Positions 16,943 to 24,467 of a stretch of 43,816 nt of DNA are shown piece by piece. The notes under the pieces were generated by a model, which was given only the letters and a program-made list of their open reading frames with translations, searched no databases and was not told the origin of the DNA. The position numbers were made by a program, and so were the translations under genes. Numbering within the stretch: position 1 is the first letter of the stretch; each line of letters begins with the position of its first letter. Source of the stretch: Pseudomonadales bacterium (GTDB lineage: Bacteria; Pseudomonadota; Gammaproteobacteria; Pseudomonadales; Azotimanducaceae); NCBI GenBank assembly GCA_016779385.1, contig JADHNT010000008.1, positions 1 to 43,816 on the forward strand. Direction: 5' to 3'.

Positions 16943-17494
16943 ATGAGCCGTAAGAGTGAGCTGCAGCAGGAATACCTCGAGGTGCTGGATCACGCCGAGT
17001 GCCTCTTTGCCCCGGAAGCCGTGGAGTGCGCCGTGGCGCGCTGCGCCCGGGCCGTCACGGACGTCTACGAGAACCTGAACCCTTTGGTTCTTTGCGTGAT
17101 GATCGGCGGGCTTCGCTTCACCTCCGATCTCCTGGGGCACCTGCGTTTTGCCCTTGAGCTCGATTATCTGCAGGTGACGCGCTACGGCGACGAGACCCAA
17201 GGTGGGGCGCTCCTCTGGAAGAAGCCTCCGACGCAGTCGCTGCGAGGCCGGCATGTGCTGCTCGTCGATGACATTCTAGATGAAGGGGTTACCCTCAAGG
17301 CGCTTCATGCCTTCTGCGAGGCTGAGGGCGCAGCGTCCGTAGCCAGCGCCGTTCTGGTAGATAAGGCGCGCCCGGATCGGGCCCTGGAGGCGGACTTCGT
17401 GGGCCTGGTGGCGCCCGATCGCTTTCTCTTCGGCGAGGGCATGGATTACAAGGGCTACGGCCGCAATTTGCGGGGCCTGTGGGCCGTCGCCTAG
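16943..17494 (+). CDS. hpt: Hypoxanthine-guanine phosphoribosyltransferase
   Basis: 183 residues. The PRPP-binding loop HVLLVDDILDEGVTL (104-118) carries the two acidic residues and the threonine of the family, and CVMIGGLRFTSDL (51-63) is the N-terminal pyrophosphate loop region. Near the end FLFGEGMDYKGYGRNLRGLWAV contains the guanine/hypoxanthine-side segment. The enzyme turns hypoxanthine plus PRPP into IMP in the cytoplasm. The gene ends 9 bases before the methylthioinosine phosphorylase gene, whose product includes hypoxanthine, so the pair works as a salvage route. Confidence 0.9.
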   Translation: MSRKSELQQEYLEVLDHAECLFAPEAVECAVARCARAVTDVYENLNPLVLCVMIGGLRFTSDLLGHLRFALELDYLQVTRYGDETQGGALLWKKPPTQSLRGRHVLLVDDILDEGVTLKALHAFCEAEGAASVASAVLVDKARPDRALEADFVGLVAPDRFLFGEGMDYKGYGRNLRGLWAVA

Positions 17495-17503
17495 GGAGGC
17501 AGC

Positions 17504-18250
17504 ATGACCATTGGTTTGATTGCAGGGACGGGCTTCGAAAACTTCGACGCCATGGCCGTCGAGGGCAGCCTGACCCTCTCCACCCCCTGGGGTTCGCCCT
17601 CCGGGCCCCTTCTGCGGGGCACGCTCGGCGGCGCCCCCGTGCTCTATTTAGCGCGCCACGGTAAGGGCCATGCGCTGGCCCCGGACGCCGTTAACTACCG
17701 CGCGAACATTGCGGCCCTGAAGGAAGCGGGGGCGAAGGCCATCCTTGCCGTCTACACCGTGGGCGGCATTACCGAACCGACCTGGAAGCCCGGCACCCTG
17801 GTAGTCCCACACCAGCTCATTGACTACACCTGGGGCCGGGAGCAGAGCTTCTCCCTGGAAGGAGAGGTGCTCCACGTCGACTTCACGGACCCCTACGACG
17901 AAACCCTACGGCAGGCGCTCCTGGCCGCCGCTGCGCCGGTGCAAGCGGAAGCCTCTCTGCCCTTGGTCAGCGACGGCGTTTATGCCGCCGTGCAGGGGCC
18001 CCGGCTGGAAACGGCCGCGGAAGTCGATCGCCTAGAGCGCGACGGCTGCACCATCGTGGGCATGACGGGCATGCCGGAAGCGGGGCTGGCCCGGGAGCTC
18101 GACCTTCCCTTGGCGGGCCTTGGGTTGGTGGTCAATCCCGCGGCGGGTCGGGGCTCGGTGAGCCTGCCGGAGATCATGGCGGCCGCGGAAGCGGGGCGGG
18201 GTCGAATCATGGCGGTGCTGGCGGCCGCCGTCGCCGCCCTCGTCGCCTAG
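17504..18250 (+). CDS. S-methyl-5'-thioinosine phosphorylase (MTIP)
   Basis: 248 residues, MTAP/PNP fold. Motifs: IGLIAGTGFENFD at the start for phosphate binding, LARHGKGHALAPDAVNYRAN, VYTVGGIT, VSDGVYAAVQGPRLETAAEVDRLERDG and VGMTGMPEAGLARELDLP near the end. GMPEA and the overall pattern fit the Pseudomonas-type enzyme that uses methylthioinosine made by deamination of methylthioadenosine, rather than general MTAP. Products are hypoxanthine and methylthioribose 1-phosphate. Specificity is inferred from family and context, and methylthioadenosine phosphorylase activity is not excluded. GGGAGG precedes the start. The stop shares CTAG with the convergent csiV stop. Confidence 0.85.
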   Translation: MTIGLIAGTGFENFDAMAVEGSLTLSTPWGSPSGPLLRGTLGGAPVLYLARHGKGHALAPDAVNYRANIAALKEAGAKAILAVYTVGGITEPTWKPGTLVVPHQLIDYTWGREQSFSLEGEVLHVDFTDPYDETLRQALLAAAAPVQAEASLPLVSDGVYAAVQGPRLETAAEVDRLERDGCTIVGMTGMPEAGLARELDLPLAGLGLVVNPAAGRGSVSLPEIMAAAEAGRGRIMAVLAAAVAALVA

Positions 18251-19107
18251 GGCTCTACGGGCCGGACCTCGATCAGCACCGCCAGGCGGGGATGGTCTAT
18301 ATGGTGGAGCTCTTCCGAGCGCATGCGCCGCGCGAGGGGAATCTCAAGCCACCCGTCGCCCTCCCGAAGAAACACCGTTCCCGATAGGTGCAGAAAGCGC
18401 CGAAGATCTACGGCAAGGCTGCCTGTGAGCTCTGGGGTGTCCTCGTCCTCCGGAAGCCAGAGGGCGAGGGGGAGGGTAGTCTTGTTCTCCTTGAGCACGG
18501 CGCGCCAGCCGAAATGGCCCACTACGCGGAAATCTGCGCTTCGCGAGAGGCTTCGTCGCGCGCCCCCAAAACGCAGCTCCCGGGCCGCGAGGGGACGCCA
18601 GCGGTGGGTATCGTCCTCATCGGCTTCTCGCTTGGCCAGGGCCGGGGTGAGCGCCGGAGCCTGCCGGAGTCCGAAGGCGGGGACGCTGCGCCCTTCCGGC
18701 GCTAGGTAAAAGGCTAGGGCGCGCGGGGGGCCGAGCGCCCGGACCCATCGAAGGGTCTCAAGACTTTTGAGGGCCCCTAGGCCCCCGCCTTGCGAGGCCC
18801 GCAGCTGCGCCAATTCGTCCAGGAAGGCGTCGAGGTCGGGGCTAAGGCCCGGGGTGACCCAGCGTAGGGTCGGTCCGAGGCCGACGCTATCCCAGAGGGC
18901 TCTGGCCTGCCCGGGATTGGCGGGGCGCGGGGCATCGAAGCGTAGGGCTTGGGACGGCCATTCCGGTGCCTCCCGAACCATCAGCTGCTCTTCCGTGACG
19001 GCCAGCGCTGCCAAGGGCTTTACGAAGAGCACCTCCACATCGAAGCTCTCGCTTCTCACCAGGGTCGGCAAGAACGCAAGCGCGAGGAGGAAAAGACGGC
19101 TAGCCAC
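18247..19107 (-). CDS. csiV: CsiV family protein
   Basis: 286 residues with a signal peptide (SRLFLLALAFLPTLVRS), so periplasmic or outer-envelope. The family signature is at the C-terminus: LRRFLHLSGTVFLREGDGW, then ARRMRSEELHHIDHPRLAVLIEV. The opening FDVEVLFVKP also fits. CsiV of Vibrio works with the UDP-GlcNAc-dependent peptidoglycan synthesis lipoprotein LpoA; the role here is not shown. The start overlaps the mfd stop by 8 bases, so it lies downstream of mfd in one unit. This placement between mfd and the methylthioinosine phosphorylase gene is also seen in Pseudomonas, as far as I recall. Confidence 0.82.
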   Translation of the reverse strand: MASRLFLLALAFLPTLVRSESFDVEVLFVKPLAALAVTEEQLMVREAPEWPSQALRFDAPRPANPGQARALWDSVGLGPTLRWVTPGLSPDLDAFLDELAQLRASQGGGLGALKSLETLRWVRALGPPRALAFYLAPEGRSVPAFGLRQAPALTPALAKREADEDDTHRWRPLAARELRFGGARRSLSRSADFRVVGHFGWRAVLKENKTTLPLALWLPEDEDTPELTGSLAVDLRRFLHLSGTVFLREGDGWLEIPLARRMRSEELHHIDHPRLAVLIEVRPVEP

Positions 19108-22100
19108 GATGCTCCGCCGGTTTTGCTAGGGCGTCGAGAAGCCCCTCGACCGTTTGCATGCGCTGCTCCGGAGTTGCCATGGGCAGGCGGAAGCGCAGGC
19201 GCTGGCCCCCCTCAAGGCGATAGCGGTTCGGGCTCTGCTGCACCAGGGTGATGAGCGCCATGGGATCGAGGGTGGGCTCCTGGGCAAAGTCCAAGCGCCC
19301 ATTTTCCGCGCCGGCGTTGACTCGGGTAACCCCGAGGGCCTCTGCCTTCAGCTTCAGACCGGTGACCTCGAAGAGGGTCTTCAGGGGCGGGGGCAAGAGA
19401 CCGAAGCGGTCGATCATGCTGCGCTGCACATCCTTCAGAGCTTCCTCGTCCTCGGCGCTGGCGATTTGCCTATAGGCGATCAGTCGGGCATGGACGTCCG
19501 GGAGGTAGTCGTCGGGGATCAGGGCGGGGAGGTGGAGATCCACCTCCACCCCCGCGCCCAGCGGCGCATCGAGATTCGCCTCCTTCCCCGCCCGTAGCGC
19601 CGCCGTGGCGCGCTCCAGCATATCCATGTAGAGAGTAAAGCCGATGGCCTCGATTTGCCCCGACTGCTCGTCCCCAAGCAGTTCCCCCGCACCCCGAATC
19701 TCAAGATCGTGAGTCGCCAGGCTAAAGCCTGCGCCCAGATCCCCGGCGGCTTCGATGGCCTCGAGGCGCTTTTGCGCATCGGCAGTCATGGCCTTGACGT
19801 GAGGCGTCAGCAGGTAGGCATAGGCCTGGCGATTGGACCGGCCTACCCGACCCCGAAGCTGGTGTAGCTGGGCTAGGCCAAAGCGATCAGCCCGCTCGAT
19901 GATGATGGTGTTGGCATTGGGGATGTCGATGCCCGTCTCGATGATGGTGCTGCATAGGAGCACGTTGGCACGGCGATGATAGAAGTCGCTCATGACCTGT
20001 TCGAGTTCCCGCTCCCGCATCTGCCCATGGCCCACGGCCACCCGAGCTTCGGGAATGAGGGCGCGCAGCCGCTCAGCGGTTTGCTCGATGGTGCGCACCT
20101 CGTTGTGTACGAAGAACACCTGCCCCCCCCGGAGCAGCTCCCGGAGCACAGCCTCCTTCACCAGCCCATCGGAGGCTTCCCGCACAAAGGTTTTGATCGA
20201 CAGGCGCTGCTGCGGCGGTGTAGCGATGATGGAAAGGTCGCGAAGGCCGTGCATGGACATATTGAGGGTGCGGGGAATGGGCGTGGCCGTGAGGGTGAGC
20301 ACGTCCACTTCGGCCCGGAGCGCCCGGAGCTGTTCCTTCTGTCGCACCCCAAAACGGTGCTCCTCATCGATGATGATGAGCCCCAGGCGAGCGTACTCAA
20401 TTTCCTTGCTCAGCAGCTTGTGCGTGCCCACGAGGATGTCGATTTTCCCGGCCTTCAGGCGCTCCGCTACGGCCTTAACCTCGCTGGCGCTGCGAAAGCG
20501 CGACAGCACCTCCACGCGCACGGGCCAGTCGGCGAAGCGGTCGCTAAAGGTCTCAACGTGCTGCTGGGCGAGGAGGGTGGTGGGCACGAGCACGGCAACC
20601 TGACGCCCCCCGGCCACGGCGAGGTAGGCCGCGCGCATGGCCACTTCCGTTTTTCCGAAGCCGACGTCTCCGCAGACCAGGCGATCCATGGCGCGGGCCG
20701 CGGTCATGTCCTCGAGGACGGCGTCAATGGCCCGTTCCTGATCATCCGTCTCCTCGAAAGGGAAGGCGCCGGCAAAGCGTTCGTAGTCCGCGTCCGGGGC
20801 CGGGAAGGCATGGCCTGGGCGGAGCTCCCGGCGGGCGTAGATATCGAGGAGCTCGGCGGCGACGTCCCGGACCTTTTCCGCGGCCTTGCGTCGAGCCTTC
20901 TCCCACTGCTCCGAGCCCAGGCGGTGAAGGGGCGCATGGGTCTCGTCGGCTCCGCTGTAGCGGGAGATGAGGTGCATATTCGCCACGGGCACGTAGAGCT
21001 TGCTGCCGCCGGCGTACTCAAGGGTCAAAAATTCCTGGGCGCCGTCGTCCAGGGCCATGGTTTCGAGGCCGAGATAGCGACCGACCCCATGCTCGTTATG
21101 CACCACGGGGGCGCCGGGGGTGAGCTCGGACAGGCTGCGAAAGATGAGCTCCGGCGCGTCCCCAGCCCCCTTCTTCCGTCGCCGGGATTGCTGCACCCGC
21201 TCCCCGAGCAGGTCCGCTTCCGTGATCACCGCAAGCTTCTGCGCCGGCAGGTGGAAGCCATGGAAGAGGGGGGCGAGGGTGAGGCCCAGGCTGGGCCCGT
21301 CGGCGAAGAAGGCTTCAAGATCGGAGACGGCGGACACCGCCAGGCCGCCCCGGGCCAGCGTTTCCCGGAGCAGCTCCCGGCGCCCTGCCGATTCAGCGCA
21401 GATCAGAACCCGCTTCGGGGCGTCGTCTCCAGCGAGAAAGGTCTTCAGGCGATCGAGCCGGGCCTGCCCATCCTCGCTGTAGCTGAGGTCGGGAAGGGGG
21501 CGGACCGCAAAGTCGAACCCGTCCCCAGCGTCGCTGCTCAGGCGGAGCTGGCCAAAGCGCCCGAGCTGCTCGAAAAGCTCGTCGGCGCTCTGGAAGAGCG
21601 TGTCCGGGGGCAGGATGGGCCGCTGGGGGTCGTAGCGCAGATTCTCGAAGCGCCCGTCCACCTCTTGCCGGAAGGCCTCCGCCGCAGGTGCCGTCCCCTG
21701 GAGAAAGGCCACCAGCGTGCCCTCTGGAAGGTAGCTAGGCAGGCTATCGAGGGCGTCAAAAAAGAGCGGCAGGTAGTATTCAATGCCCGCGGGCGCGCTG
21801 CCCTGGGTAACGTCTTGGTAGATCGGGCAGGCCCGGGCGTCGACATCAAAGGCGAGATGCCAGCGATCCTTAAAGCTCTTCAGCGCCGTCTCATCGAGGG
21901 GGAACTCCTTGGCCGGCAAAAGGCGCAGGGTGTCCAGGGTCTCGAGGGTTCGCTGCGATTCCGGATCGAAGGTGCGCAGGGATTCGATTTCGTCATCAAA
22001 AAGGTCGATGCGGAAGGGGTAGGCGCTGCCCATGGGGAAGATATCGATGAGCGCACCTCGTACGGCATATTCTCCATGCTCGAGCACCGTATCCACGCGC

Positions 22101-22573
22101 CGATAGCCCGCAGCATGGAAGCGCTTAAGGCTCTCGTCCCGATCAAACTGATCACCCTTACTAAGGGCCAGAGTGCGCCCGAGGAGCCAGTTCAAGGGGG
22201 AGATGCGGTGGAGGAGGGTGGTGATCGGGCTTACCAGAACGCCCCGGCGCAGCGAGGGTAAGGCTGCCAGCGTCGCTAGGCGCTGGGAAATGATCGCCTC
22301 GTGGGGGGAGAAGCTGTCGTAGGCCAGCGTTTCCCAGTCCGGGAAGTGAAGCACCTGCGGGTCCGAGGGCTGGCTCAGGAAGAAAGCGAGCTCGCTCTCC
22401 AGCCGGTTGGCGCTTTCTGTGTCGGCGGTGACCACGAGCACCAGCGCATCCTGGGCCCGGGCGGCGGCGGCCAGGGCGAGGGCGTCGGCCCCGGGCAGCA
22501 GGCCTCGCCAGCGCAGGCGGCGCTCCGCGGTGTGGGGACGCGGGGGCGCGAAGGGATCGGCGCGGTGACTCAT
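19100..22573 (-). CDS. mfd: Transcription-repair coupling factor Mfd
   Basis: 1157 residues from ATG 22573, preceded by GTGAGGC; an ATG at 22609 would add 12 residues and is less likely. E. coli Mfd has 1148. Order: UvrB-like N-terminal region with DALVLVVTADTESANRLE and FLSQPSDPQVLHFPDWETL; the RNA-polymerase interaction domain after VHNEHGVGRYLGLE; then the translocase motor with Walker A VCGDVGFGKTEVAMRA, IIDEEHRFGV and TATPIPRTL, and ADRFGLAQLHQLRGRVGR. Mfd removes stalled RNA polymerase and recruits UvrA. csiV follows with an 8-base overlap. It diverges from gap over 137 bases that contain a palindrome. Confidence 0.97.
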   Translation of the reverse strand: MSHRADPFAPPRPHTAERRLRWRGLLPGADALALAAAARAQDALVLVVTADTESANRLESELAFFLSQPSDPQVLHFPDWETLAYDSFSPHEAIISQRLATLAALPSLRRGVLVSPITTLLHRISPLNWLLGRTLALSKGDQFDRDESLKRFHAAGYRRVDTVLEHGEYAVRGALIDIFPMGSAYPFRIDLFDDEIESLRTFDPESQRTLETLDTLRLLPAKEFPLDETALKSFKDRWHLAFDVDARACPIYQDVTQGSAPAGIEYYLPLFFDALDSLPSYLPEGTLVAFLQGTAPAAEAFRQEVDGRFENLRYDPQRPILPPDTLFQSADELFEQLGRFGQLRLSSDAGDGFDFAVRPLPDLSYSEDGQARLDRLKTFLAGDDAPKRVLICAESAGRRELLRETLARGGLAVSAVSDLEAFFADGPSLGLTLAPLFHGFHLPAQKLAVITEADLLGERVQQSRRRKKGAGDAPELIFRSLSELTPGAPVVHNEHGVGRYLGLETMALDDGAQEFLTLEYAGGSKLYVPVANMHLISRYSGADETHAPLHRLGSEQWEKARRKAAEKVRDVAAELLDIYARRELRPGHAFPAPDADYERFAGAFPFEETDDQERAIDAVLEDMTAARAMDRLVCGDVGFGKTEVAMRAAYLAVAGGRQVAVLVPTTLLAQQHVETFSDRFADWPVRVEVLSRFRSASEVKAVAERLKAGKIDILVGTHKLLSKEIEYARLGLIIIDEEHRFGVRQKEQLRALRAEVDVLTLTATPIPRTLNMSMHGLRDLSIIATPPQQRLSIKTFVREASDGLVKEAVLRELLRGGQVFFVHNEVRTIEQTAERLRALIPEARVAVGHGQMRERELEQVMSDFYHRRANVLLCSTIIETGIDIPNANTIIIERADRFGLAQLHQLRGRVGRSNRQAYAYLLTPHVKAMTADAQKRLEAIEAAGDLGAGFSLATHDLEIRGAGELLGDEQSGQIEAIGFTLYMDMLERATAALRAGKEANLDAPLGAGVEVDLHLPALIPDDYLPDVHARLIAYRQIASAEDEEALKDVQRSMIDRFGLLPPPLKTLFEVTGLKLKAEALGVTRVNAGAENGRLDFAQEPTLDPMALITLVQQSPNRYRLEGGQRLRFRLPMATPEQRMQTVEGLLDALAKPAEHRG

Positions 22574-22606
22574 GGGGGCCTCACGAACTCGGGGCCATCT
22601 AGTGTA

Positions 22607-22620
22607 CACCCCGCGGGGTG
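22607..22620. repeat. 14-base perfect palindrome between mfd and gap
   Basis: CACCCCGCGGGGTG reads the same on both strands. It sits 34 bases upstream of the mfd start and 91 upstream of gap. It could be a regulator site or a hairpin in the mfd leader. No match to a known operator is claimed. Confidence 0.6.
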
Positions 22621-22710
22621 GCCAAGGGGGGGGGAAGTATTGATAATGCCCGCCTTTCCGGTCATCGCCCCGAGCCTTAGGGGTTAGAAAATCTCTACAA
22701 GGAGTACGTC

Positions 22711-24183
22711 GTGGCCTTACCGAGCCTTGATGATTATTTCCCCGATTGGAAGCAGCGCGAGGCCCTTGCGGAGGCCATGATTCCGATCATCGGTAAGCTT
22801 TATCGCGGCAACGTGGTGACCTACTGCTACGGCCGGGCGCTCTACAACCAAAGCGTGACCAGCATCATGAAAGCCCACCGCTATGTGCGTCAGGTAGAGC
22901 GCAACGAGCTGTCGGAGTTCGAAACCTATCCCATCTTCGAAGCCATGGCGTCCCTCGACCTTGGCCCCTGTCACATTGACGTGGGCAAGCTGGCCACGCA
23001 GTTCATGGCGGAAACGGCGGAGACCGGCATCGATGCGGAAGCCTTCGTGCGCCGAGCCTGCGCTGAGGTCATCGGCCGCCATACGCCCCCCATCAGCGAG
23101 CCCCAGGACGTGGTGCTCTACGGCTTCGGACGCATTGGCCGGCTGGCGGCGCGGCTCCTCATCGAAAAGACTGGCGGCGGGCAACAGCTTCGCCTGCGCG
23201 CCATTGTGGTCCGCCCCTCCAAGGTAGAGGACGATCTCGAAAAGCGGGCGAGCCTCCTGCGTCGGGACTCGGTGCATGGGCGCTTCACCGGCACCATTCG
23301 GGTGGACGAAGAAAACCAGGCCATCATCGCCAACGGCAACGTGATTCGCATGATCTACGCCAGCGATCCGGCCACCGTGGACTACGAGGTTTATGGCATT
23401 CGCAATGCCATTGTCATCGACAACACCGGTGCTTGGCGCGACGAAGCGGGCCTTGGGCAGCACCTGAAGGCGAAGGGGGCTTCGAAGGTCATCGTGACTG
23501 CGCCGGGGAAGGGGGCGATCAAGAACATCGTTTCCGGGGTGAACAGTCACCTGGTGGAGTCCAGCGACACGATTTTAGCGGCGGCCTCCTGCACGACCAA
23601 CGCCGTGGTGCCCGTGCTGAGGGCCATGCAGGATAAGTTTGGCATTGCCCATGGGCACCTCGAGACCGTCCACGCCTACACCAACGATCAAAACCTTATT
23701 GATAACTTTCATAAGAAGAATCGCCGGGGTCGAGGCGCCGCGCAGAACATGGTGATCACGGAGACCGGCGCCTCCTCTGCGGTGGTGAAGCTCATGCCCG
23801 AGCTCGCCGGCAAGCTCACGGGGAATGCGATTCGGGTGCCCACGCCCAACGTTTCCCTGGCCATCTGCAATCTGACCCTGGAAACGGAAACCACCGTTGA
23901 GGAGGTTAACGAGTACCTCCGCTGGGCGGCGCTCCATTCTTCCCTGCAGCGGCAGATCGACTTCACGACCTCCCCCGAGGTGGTGTCCACGGACTTCGTT
24001 GGGAACCGCCATGCAAGCGTCGTGGATGGCGTGGCCTCCATCGTCGATGGCAGGCGTTGCGTCCTTTATGTGTGGTACGACAATGAGTTCGGTTACACCT
24101 GCCAGGTGGTGCGGATCGTCCAACGCTGGGCCGGTATTCGCTACCCCCTGATTCCCAGTGATGTCGCAAAAACGGGCTTTTAG
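22711..24183 (+). CDS. gap: Glyceraldehyde-3-phosphate dehydrogenase, long form
   Basis: 490 residues, about 150 longer than ordinary GapA. The start is GTG 22711, set by AAGGAG six bases upstream. Residues 1-130 are an all-helical-looking extension (LDDYFPDWKQREALAEAMIP) before the NAD domain VVLYGFGRIGRLAARLL. Catalytic Cys294 lies in SCTTNAVVP; the C-terminus has WYDNEFGYTCQVVRI. Members of this long class occur in Pseudomonas and Vibrio close to nqr. Ordinary GAPDH makes 1,3-bisphosphoglycerate from glyceraldehyde 3-phosphate and NAD+; cofactor and direction are not shown here. The next gene is nqrA after 284 bases, so it is probably separately expressed. Confidence 0.92.
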   Translation: MALPSLDDYFPDWKQREALAEAMIPIIGKLYRGNVVTYCYGRALYNQSVTSIMKAHRYVRQVERNELSEFETYPIFEAMASLDLGPCHIDVGKLATQFMAETAETGIDAEAFVRRACAEVIGRHTPPISEPQDVVLYGFGRIGRLAARLLIEKTGGGQQLRLRAIVVRPSKVEDDLEKRASLLRRDSVHGRFTGTIRVDEENQAIIANGNVIRMIYASDPATVDYEVYGIRNAIVIDNTGAWRDEAGLGQHLKAKGASKVIVTAPGKGAIKNIVSGVNSHLVESSDTILAAASCTTNAVVPVLRAMQDKFGIAHGHLETVHAYTNDQNLIDNFHKKNRRGRGAAQNMVITETGASSAVVKLMPELAGKLTGNAIRVPTPNVSLAICNLTLETETTVEEVNEYLRWAALHSSLQRQIDFTTSPEVVSTDFVGNRHASVVDGVASIVDGRRCVLYVWYDNEFGYTCQVVRIVQRWAGIRYPLIPSDVAKTGF

Positions 24184-24213
24184 ACCGTTTTAGGGAAGCG
24201 TCCATGAAAGTTT

Positions 24214-24233
24214 CAGGGCCTGTATAGGCCCTG
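24214..24233 (+). terminator. Inverted repeat downstream of gap
   Basis: CAGGGCC, loop TGTATA, GGCCCTG, 31 bases after the gap stop. The 7-pair GC-rich stem looks like a terminator stem, but it is followed by TTCACCT without a uridine run. It could instead be an operator upstream of the nqr promoter. Confidence 0.4.
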
Positions 24234-24283
24234 TTCACCTCTCTCCCTGCCCTGTCCAACTGGTAGGGCTGAAACACGGTCTT

Positions 24284-24289
24284 TATAAT
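24284..24289 (+). promoter_or_regulatory. Candidate nqr promoter -10 (TATAAT)
   Basis: A perfect -10 hexamer. No good -35 stands 16-18 bases upstream (CTGGTAGG is the nearest), so an activator may be needed. Transcription would start near 24296, exactly at the 5' arm of a 10-base stem described next. Confidence 0.5.
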
Positions 24290-24290
24290 T

Positions 24291-24439
24291 CTGCCGGCTC
24301 CAAAATGCTTCGGCAGCCCTCGGGCGGTCGTTTCTGCGTCGGGCGAGCGGCGGGAAACACACGAAATGTCCCGCAGTTTTGGAGCCTGCCACCCCCACGC
24401 GTGTTCGTGGGCCGAGCCATCGACAAACTGCGTTTGTCG
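24291..24439 (+). ncRNA. Candidate structured leader RNA upstream of nqrA
   Basis: A long-range perfect stem pairs GGCTCCAAAA (24296-24305) with TTTTGGAGCC (24377-24386). Inside it are a TGC-TTCG-GCA hairpin with a UUCG loop (24306-24315) and GCGGG/CCCGC plus ACA/TGT (24350-24354 with 24370-24374; 24357-24359 with 24367-24369). A competing hairpin CTGCCG/CGGCAG (24291-24296 with 24311-24316) would hold GCTCCAAAA in its loop, making a pseudoknot possible with 24377-24385 if transcription starts farther upstream. Two more hairpins follow: CCCACG/CGTGGG (24394-24411) and CGACAAAC/GTTTGTCG (24421-24439). I do not recognise a known riboswitch class. Seen: base pairing. Inferred: RNA function in nqr control. 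Confidence 0.45.
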
Positions 24440-24467
24440 GCCTGAGCAAGGGTGCAGCAGCCAAAGC

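Noticed and set aside
19976-22261. Long plus-strand frame (761 codons) opposite mfd
   Set aside because: It is a shadow of the GC-rich mfd gene: no motif, no ribosome site and a glycine/valine-heavy random composition.
22629-22651. Strong gap promoter around TTGATAAT
   Set aside because: Only a lone GATAAT or TTGATA can be read; no matching partner element at proper spacing.
24366-24467. N-terminal extension of nqrA (34 residues, Cys-rich)
   Set aside because: It overlaps two hairpins of the leader, and NqrA homologues begin at the MISLKRGLDLP start at 24468.
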